From positions 132,796,266 through 132,860,265 of the forward strand of contig NC_089491.1 in the NCBI RefSeq assembly GCF_036850765.1: a DNA stretch of 64,000 nt, in the 5' to 3' direction. Positions 58,049 through 64,000 of this stretch are shown in pieces. The DNA comes from Saccopteryx bilineata (lineage: Eukaryota > Chordata > Mammalia > Chiroptera > Emballonuridae). Positions within the stretch are counted from its first letter, which is position 1, and each line of letters opens with the position of its first letter. Made by a program: the position numbers and the translations under genes. The notes beneath the pieces are model-generated. The model ran no database searches. It was not told where the DNA came from and saw nothing but the letters and a program-made list of their open reading frames with translations.

Positions 58049-58317
58049 CCAGTGCCATGCGGACTTTTCCTGTGGGGAACTTTCCTGGACTCCTGCTCCC
58101 TGTGGTGGCTCCTAACAGACTGAACTGTGGTTGGGTTGCATTTTTCGGGGATTTGGCATGGTGATGGGGCCAACTTGGACTTGGGGAACATGTTAAGGAC
58201 ACTACTCATTCATGGATTCTTGCTGTATTGGCCAAGAGTTTGCTTAAAGGCTGTTAATCACTGTAAAAAAAATAGAGGACTGGATAAAGAAGATGGGGCA
58301 CATATAAAAAAAAATAT
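58049..58317. other. Chimeric insertion with an L1 ORF2 scrap
   Basis: It interrupts the antisense L1 between 'tttgctaacaatt' and 'ttgtgttgaagattttt'. About 215 bp of unassigned text ('tgtggtggctcctaacag') is joined to 'gaggactggataaagaagat', an ORF2 scrap in sense orientation, then a short A run. Confidence 0.6.
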
Positions 58318-58587
58318 ATTGTGTTGAAGATTTTTGCATCTATGTTCATCAGGAATATTGACCTATAATTCTCTCTCTTTTTTTTTTTTTTTTTTTTTTT
58401 GTAGTATCCTTTTCTGGTTTTGGAATCAGGGTGATACTGACCTCATAAAAATAAGCTTGGGAGCCTTCCTTCCTCTTCAGTTTTTTTAAATAGTTTTAGT
58501 TTAAGAATGATAGATGTTCATTCCTTTTAAAATGTTTGCTAAAATTCACCTGTGAAGCCATGTGGTCCAGAACTTTTGTTTGATGGG

Positions 58588-58793
58588 AGTTTATTTTTTT
58601 TTAATATTTTATTTATTGATTTTAGAGGGAGAGAAGAGAGATAGAAAGCGGGGAGGGAGGAACCGTACGCATCAACCTGTAACAGTTGCTTCTCGTATGT
58701 GCCCTGACCAGGCAAGCCCAGGGTTTTGAACCAGCAAACTCAGCATTCCAGGTCGATGCTTTATCCACTGCGCCACCACAGGGCAGGCAGCTG
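58588..58793 (-). mobile_element. SINE, class B
   Basis: Minus-strand copy, with 'gccctgaccaggcaagccc' and head complement 'gcgccaccacagggcagg'. Confidence 0.9.
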
Positions 58794-59249
58794 TTGTTTT
58801 TTTTACTATTGCTTCAATTTTGTTAGTAGTTATGGGTCTATTCAGATTTTGTTTCTTTCTGATTTGTTCTTTAAAGGTTGTATGTTTCTAGGAATTTGTC
58901 TACTTCTAGGTTGTCCAACTTATTGGCATATAATTGTTCATAGTATTTCCTTAAAATGCTTTGTATTTCTGTGGTATCAGTTGTCACTGCTCCTCTTTTA
59001 TTTCTGTACTTATTTATTTGGATCCTCTTTCTCTCTTTTTTGATGAATCTGATTAAAAGTTTATCAATTTTGTTTATCTTTTCAAAAAAAACGCTGCTCT
59101 TGGTATTGTTGCTTTTTCCTATTATTTTCTTTAAGACCCTTTTATTTCCATTCTCATCTTTATTATTTCCTTACTTCTACTTGTTTTGGGCTTTATTTGT
59201 TATTTTTCTAGTTCTTTAGATGACCAGAAGTTTATTCCAGCTTTCTTTT

Positions 59250-59560
59250 TGTAATTACTTTTTTTGTGTGACAGAGAGGGACAGATAGGGACAAACAGAC
59301 AGGAATAGAGAGAGGAGAAGCATCAATTTTTCATGGCAGCACCTTAGTTGTTCATTGATTGCTTTCTCATATGTGCCTTGACTGGAGGGCTACAGCAGAC
59401 CGAGTAACCCCTTGCTCAAGCCAGCGACCTTGGGCTCAAGCTGGTGAGCCTTGCTCAAACCAGATGAGCTCGTGCTCAAGCCTGTGACCTCAAGGTCTCA
59501 AACCTGGGTCCTCTGCATCCCAGTCCGACGCTCTATCCACTGTGCCACCACCTGGTCAGG
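59250..59560 (-). mobile_element. SINE, class C
   Basis: ttattccagctttctttt and ttattccagttttctttt, at about 59232 and 59561, bound it. The surrounding antisense L1 text is continuous across the insertion. Confidence 0.92.
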
Positions 59561-59640
59561 TTATTCCAGTTTTCTTTTGATTCATATTGCCATAGTGTAG
59601 CTTTTCCCATCCTTCTGCTTTGAACATAACTCTATCATAG

Positions 59641-60886
59641 TTGAACTATGTATACATGAGCTATATGCTGGATCATAAGTCTGACTCATTCTTAGAATAC
59701 AGTCCTGAAGCTCCAGTTTTATGGGAGTCTCCCCACATTACACTTGAGCAGGCTTTGTTCTTCAACCCTCTCAAGGCCCATGAAACTACAGAAATCAATA
59801 TTCAATGTTACCAATTTGGTAAAGACCCTGAAGGTGAATGCCAACTTTGGTTATTCAAGTTTTTATCCTCACATTCGGTCCTTGACCTATGTATTTTATC
59901 CCCTTCCAATAGTTTTAAGTGAGAAGGTTGGTGGGTGCATCTAATCAATCATGTTACTAGAGAGCCAACTTAATCCTCAAAACAATTCTCTGATAGGTAT
60001 TATTACTCTCTTCCTATAGATCATGATAATGTATGACATTGTGAGAGATGATATAAAATAGTAGAAACAAATGAGTTTTGAGACTGGCTGCCCTGGGCTT
60101 GAATTTTGACCCCTTACCTAGTTTGCTCTGTAATTTTGGGCAATTTATTATATCAACCTCTTTTTATTTTTGGAGTTTTGGGCATTTGCCAAATTCAGGC
60201 GATAGAATATCTGAATCTTAAATCCCTTGTATATACTGTATGCATCTATCCCAGAGGAAACAGAAAGTAATACCTGACAGGAAATGTTTTTCCACAGCTT
60301 CTCTATAAAATCATTACTTTTCTTCTTTTTATATTAGGATTTTATCTAAAGAGATCACTGACAAGAGACTGCTTTTCCATGTTGACTTTGCACCTCTATT
60401 TCCTGCCTTAACCAGTCTTCTAATTCTGTATTCTTTTCAAGCATGATGAGCAATTATATTTGATCCTCCAGTGATCTGAGGGAGTTTTCCTCTCCAGGAA
60501 GTGTGACCTTTCCCTATTTCTTGGAATTCTTTAGTCAACCATAATCATCACTTTCACTTGGTGCATTTCTGCAGGCAGAGATCTAAATTCAGTCAGTGAC
60601 TCCTTCCTTGGCAGCATCTCACTCCTGAAGACTGTCATTGTTAGCAGATTCTTCTTTATGTGACCATTGTAATTCTTTCTTGAGATCATATTTCTTCCTA
60701 CTTTTATTTCCTTGAAATATTTTGTTACTTCCTGGTATTGTTTCATCATTAAAAGGGCCATTTGTTTCTATATCCAATCTTGGCCTTTTTCTAATATTGC
60801 CATCTTTCTCTTGTTTTTGAATTTTCACTTCCATTTTTAACCCTGGTTTTGTATTCTTAAATAATTGTTCCAATACTTCATTTTTT
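59641..60886. other. TMPRSS12 intron, mostly unassigned
   Basis: A MIR scrap lies at about 60045-60135 ('tgtaattttgggcaattt'). The remaining part contains the candidate pseudogene at 60531-60873. Confidence 0.45.
60531..60873 (-). pseudogene. Candidate processed-pseudogene fragment, unidentified
   Basis: Minus-strand frame 60873-60619 reads as a charged, protein-like sequence ('[18 protein letters not shown]', '[18 protein letters not shown]'). After its stop, protein-like text continues one frame over ('KESLTEFRSLPAEMHQV'). Beyond a stop it continues as a heptad-like run ('LEKNTELEDWLRQEIEV', near 60430). The frame switch and stops suggest a decayed coding sequence. I could not name the parent. 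No clear poly-A tail or target duplication was seen, so an old repeat remains possible. Confidence 0.35.
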
Positions 60887-61118
60887 AATTTTTTAATTAT
60901 TTATTTAATTTTTTTAACGCGAGTTCTTTTTTTTAAATTTTTATTTATTTATTCATTTAAGAGAGGAGAGGGAGAGACAGAGAGAGAGAGAAGGGGGGGA
61001 GGAGCTGGAAGCATCAACTCCCATATGTGCCTTGACCAGGCAAGCCCAGGGTTTCGAACCGGCGACCTCAGTATTTCCAGGTCAACGCTTTATCCACTGC
61101 GCCACCACAGGTCAGACT
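60887..61118 (-). mobile_element. SINE, class B, in a two-SINE composite
   Basis: Minus-strand copy, head complement 'gcgccaccacaggtcag' at 61099. It abuts the poly-T of the next SINE. The outer repeat aatacttcatttttt lies at 60872-60886 and 61501-61515. Confidence 0.9.
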
Positions 61119-61500
61119 TAATTTTTTTTTTTTTTTGTATTTTTCTGAAGTTGGAAACGGGGAGGCAGTCAGACAGACTGCCGCATGCACCCGACCAGGA
61201 TCCACCCAGCATGCCCACCAGGGGGCGATGCTCTGCCCATCTGGGGCGTTGCTCTGTTGCAACCAGGGCCATTCTAGCACCTGAGGCAAAGGCCATAGAG
61301 CCATCCTCAGTGCCCGGGCCAACTTTGCTCCAAAGGAGCCTTGGCTGCGGGAGGAGAAGAGAAAGACAGAGAGAAAGGAGAGAAGGAGGGGTGGAAAAGC
61401 AGATGGGCGCCTCTCCTGTGTGCCCTGGCCAGGAATCGAACCCATGACTCCTGCACGCCAGGCCGACGCTCTACCACTGAGCCAACCGGCCAGGGTTTCT
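61119..61500 (-). mobile_element. SINE, class A, in a two-SINE composite
   Basis: Minus-strand copy with poly-T at 61122-61136 and the intact head complement 'gagccaaccggccaggg' at 61480-61496. Confidence 0.94.
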
Positions 61501-61515
61501 AATACTTCATTTTTT

Positions 61516-62184
61516 TATTGCTTTCTTTTTTTATTTAGAAAATTACATTTAACAGGGTAACATTGATGAGTAAGAGTACATAGGTTTCCGGTAAACATTT
61601 CTATAGCATTTGAACAGTTGATTATGTTGTATACCCATCACCCAAAGTCAAATCATTTTCTGTCACCTCATATTTGTCCCTCTTTATACCCTTCCTCTAT
61701 CCCTCCCCCATGTCCTCCACCTTCTAGTAACCACTGCACTTTTATCTATGTCCATAAGTCTCAGTTTTATATCCCACCTGTGTATGAAATTATACAGTTC
61801 TTAGCCTTCTCTGATTTACTTATTACAGTATAATGTTCTCAGGGTCCATCCACGTTTGTCGTAAATGACACTATATTATCATTTCTTATGGCTGAGTAGT
61901 ATTCCATTGTATACATGTACCACATCTTCTTTATCTAATCCTCTATAAAAAACACTTTGGTTGTTTCCATGTCTTGGCCACTGTGAAGAATGTTGCGATG
62001 AACATGGGGGTGCATGTGTCTTTACATACCAACGTTTTCTAGTTTTGAGGGTATATACCCAGTAGAGGGATTGCTGGGTCATGGGTCATATGCTAGTTCT
62101 ATTTTTAAGAATAGGGCCTGAAACATGGTTAGTGCTCCCAAACAGTAGCTGTTGTTATTCCCAAAGTAATAGATTGTTATCTAC
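61516..62184 (-). mobile_element. L1 3' end, antisense
   Basis: 'atgttgtatacccatcaccc' and 'ggctgagtagtattccattg' through 'ctttatctaatcctctat' are antisense L1 3' UTR and ORF2 end text. Confidence 0.88.
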
Positions 62185-62555
62185 TTTTTTTTTTTTATTC
62201 AGTGAGAGGAGAGGAGGCAGAGAGACAGACTCCTGCATGAGCCCTGACCAGGATCCACCCAGCAAACCCACTAGGGGGCAATGCTCTGCCCATCTGGAGC
62301 ATTGCTCTGTTGCTCAGCAACTGAGCTCTTTTTAGCACCTGAGGTGGAGGCTATGGAGCCATCCTAAGCACCTGGACCAACTTGCTCCAAGCAAGCCATG
62401 GCTGTGGGAAGGGGTAGGGAGAGAGAGAGAGAAGCGAGAGGGGGTGGAGTGGAGAGGCAAATGGCCGCTTCTCCTGTGTGCTCTGGCCGGGAATCGAATC
62501 CATGACTTCCACATGCCGAGCAGACGTTCTACCACTGAGCCAACCAGCCAGGGCC
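62185..62555 (-). mobile_element. SINE, class A
   Basis: ttgttatctac (62174-62184) and ttgttttctac (62556-62566) form the target duplication with one mismatch. Confidence 0.92.
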
Positions 62556-62688
62556 TTGTTTTCTACGTTTTTAAATTTATCCCGCTAGTTTAGCCAGTGA
62601 ACAATTGGTGCCCCTTTGTATACTAAAGAAGATACATGGCAGTCAACCTGTTTAATACTAAACAGGGCATTAAATTTAAAAGGACATA

Positions 62689-63008
62689 GCCTGACCAGGC
62701 AGTGGCGCAGTGGATAGAGCATCGGACTGGGATGCAGAGGACCCAGGTTCGAGACCCCGAGGTCGCCAGCTTAAGCGTGGGCTCATTTGGTTTGGGCAAA
62801 GCTCACCAGCTTGGACCCAAGTTCGCTGGCTTGAGCAAAGGGTTACTCGGTCTGCTGAAGGACCACAGTCAAGGCACACATGAGAAAGCAATCAATGAAC
62901 AACGAAGGCGTCACAACGAAAAACTGATAATTGACGCTTCTCATCTCTCTCTGTTCCTGACTGTCCCTATCTATCCCTCTCTCTGTCTCTGTTAAAAAAA
63001 ATTTTTTT
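62689..63008 (+). mobile_element. SINE, class C, with target duplication
   Basis: aaaggacata at 62679-62688 and 63009-63018 is exact. A good representative copy, with head 'gcctgaccaggcagtggcgc'. Confidence 0.95.
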
Positions 63009-63389
63009 AAAGGACATAAGTTGATTACCTACAGCCAGAAGCTTATTATTTAAGATAAGCAATTCTGTCACATAGCTGACCTTATTCCACATGAGTCTCA
63101 AAAATGACAGAGACACTTAGATCTGTCATGCTAAGGACGTCAAAAGGTTCGAGTATCTTGACATGTATAACCAGAGAAAGTCTCTGTTTCTGCTTTAGAA
63201 GATAATTTTGTCTCTTCTACAAAGGAGGAAAAAATACAGACAAGAAAAAAAGACATTTCCTTTTCACTGGTTTGTAAAGACCTCTTGTTCAAATCATAAT
63301 ACAAAGATATAAATAAATATTATAAAAGGGCTCCCTTCTCCAATAATTAGGGGAAAAAATGGTATCAATAAAATTCAAACTGTAATTAC

Positions 63390-63658
63390 CTTCTTCTTCT
63401 GTTCTTCCCCAGCCACCTATAATGCACTTTGTGTTTCGATCCAGGTTTTGGGAAACATTAAAAGGTAGACAAATAGGTTGAATATAGTCATTATACCTCA
63501 CTGCTTCTTTTAAATGAAAGAGTGCAATATCATTTTCGTAAGTTTCTAAATTGAAGTGTGGGTGGATGATGATTGCTTTAACTTTTATAATCTTGGTGTG
63601 TGGTTGCCTCCCAGCTATATTATTAGTTCCAAGCACAGCTCTCCACACTAAAGGTTGT
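63390..63658 (-). CDS. TMPRSS12: TMPRSS12, exon 3
   Basis: 269 bases, acceptor ctttcag at 63659-63665 and donor gtaatt from 63389. It enters with one base of a split codon and leaves with one base (phase 1). It encodes 'WRAVLGTNNIAGRQPH', then 'ENDIALFHLKEAV' with the catalytic Asp (102) and 'QPICLPF'. A potential N-glycosylation site, NVS, comes before 'GGWGRTEEE'. The exons bearing the N-terminus and catalytic His lie beyond the right edge. Joined with exons 4 and 5, the phases agree and no stop interrupts. Confidence 0.95.
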
Positions 63659-64000
63659 CTGAAAGAAAGTAAATATTCTTATTATAAACACATTTATTTA
63701 AGTAAATATTCTTAATCTCCCATTACTTTTTGTTTTTCCCATGTTGATTAATAACCAAAAAAATTAATCCTAATATTATGTGACATAAAGTCACATCTAA
63801 TAAAACCTAAATATCAAGATGTAAGAAAAAAGAAAAAGATCTATGGAACGGAAAGTCCAAACACAGACTCAAGTACATGAGAATTTATATGATTAAGGCA
63901 GTACTTCTTACTGGTGGGTGTAGTATGAATTAGTAAATGGTATTGGTATAACCAGCTAACTAGTTTGTAAAGTGAAATCTCTGAAAAACACTAAACACTA
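63659..64000. other. TMPRSS12 intron 2, start
   Basis: AT-rich intron sequence. Nothing further recognised up to the window edge. Confidence 0.6.

Larger units (their letters stand above)
52590..59640 (-). mobile_element. Antisense L1, split by later insertions
   Basis: Pieces lie at 52590-53067 (3' UTR), 53403-53687, 57410-58048, 58318-58587, 58794-59249 and 59561-59640. The order follows one L1 read backwards: 3' UTR, ORF2 C-terminus, reverse transcriptase ('agtatcatgtcatctgcaaa' at 57604), then toward the endonuclease. Insertions are three class C SINEs, one class B SINE, the L1 at 53700 and a chimeric piece at 58049. Confidence 0.85.

Overview
The window looks like bat nuclear DNA carrying parts of two conserved mammalian genes in a dense background of transposable elements. 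Three observations point to a bat. Tandemly numerous tRNA-headed SINEs share the theme 'gccctggccggttggctcagcggtagag' split by lineage-specific bodies. There are recently inserted hAT-type DNA transposons with 8-bp target duplications. There is also a young L1 family. From memory, the long SINE bodies resemble those of rhinolophoid (horseshoe-bat-like) genomes; that assignment is inference, not a search result.

Genes, both on the minus strand. METTL7A (TMT1A), a two-exon membrane-anchored thiol methyltransferase gene, occupies 15881 to 8731. TMPRSS12, a trypsin-like serine protease gene, enters from the right edge: exon 3 (63390-63658), exon 4 (41030-41172) and the last exon 5 (38236-38487) are present, while exons 1-2 with the catalytic His lie beyond base 64000. 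TMPRSS12 followed by METTL7A in the same orientation is the order I recall on human chromosome 12q13, so the gene order supports both calls. No other host gene was recognised.

Layout. 1-8 kb, beyond the METTL7A 3' end: a short gammaretrovirus-like provirus (1965-5886) with nearly identical LTRs sits inside an old MIR. 8.7-15.9 kb: METTL7A, whose intron holds SINEs, an hAT element, a local 254-bp duplication and a MITE. 16-38 kb: intergenic, mostly L1 and SINE, with a full-length L1 (28958-36938) flanked by a 14-bp target duplication. 38-64 kb: TMPRSS12. Its 22-kb intron 3 is almost wholly repeats, including a 5'-truncated young L1 (53700-57107) nested in an older antisense L1.

SINE classes used below. 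A: about 370-400 bp with a 'cccatctgcttctcc' segment. B: about 190 bp, head 'cctgacctgtggtggcgcag', body 'ggagttgatgcttcc'. C: about 300-450 bp, head 'gcctgaccaggcagtggcgc', body with iterated 'gctggcttgag' units. D: about 180 bp, with 'acatacaagaatcaaccaatg' style body (shorter matches in each copy).

The most notable observations are these. All four early in-frame stops in the provirus gag are TAG where the family has Trp, and the protease remnant shows two further G-to-A changes, which suggests APOBEC-type editing. METTL7A has a 1-bp frame break at a T run, and the full-length L1 has similar homopolymer breaks, so real mutation and assembly error must be told apart. There is also a local duplication inserted into a LINE, and a chimeric insertion containing an L1 ORF2 scrap. 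I found no convincing undescribed multi-gene system.
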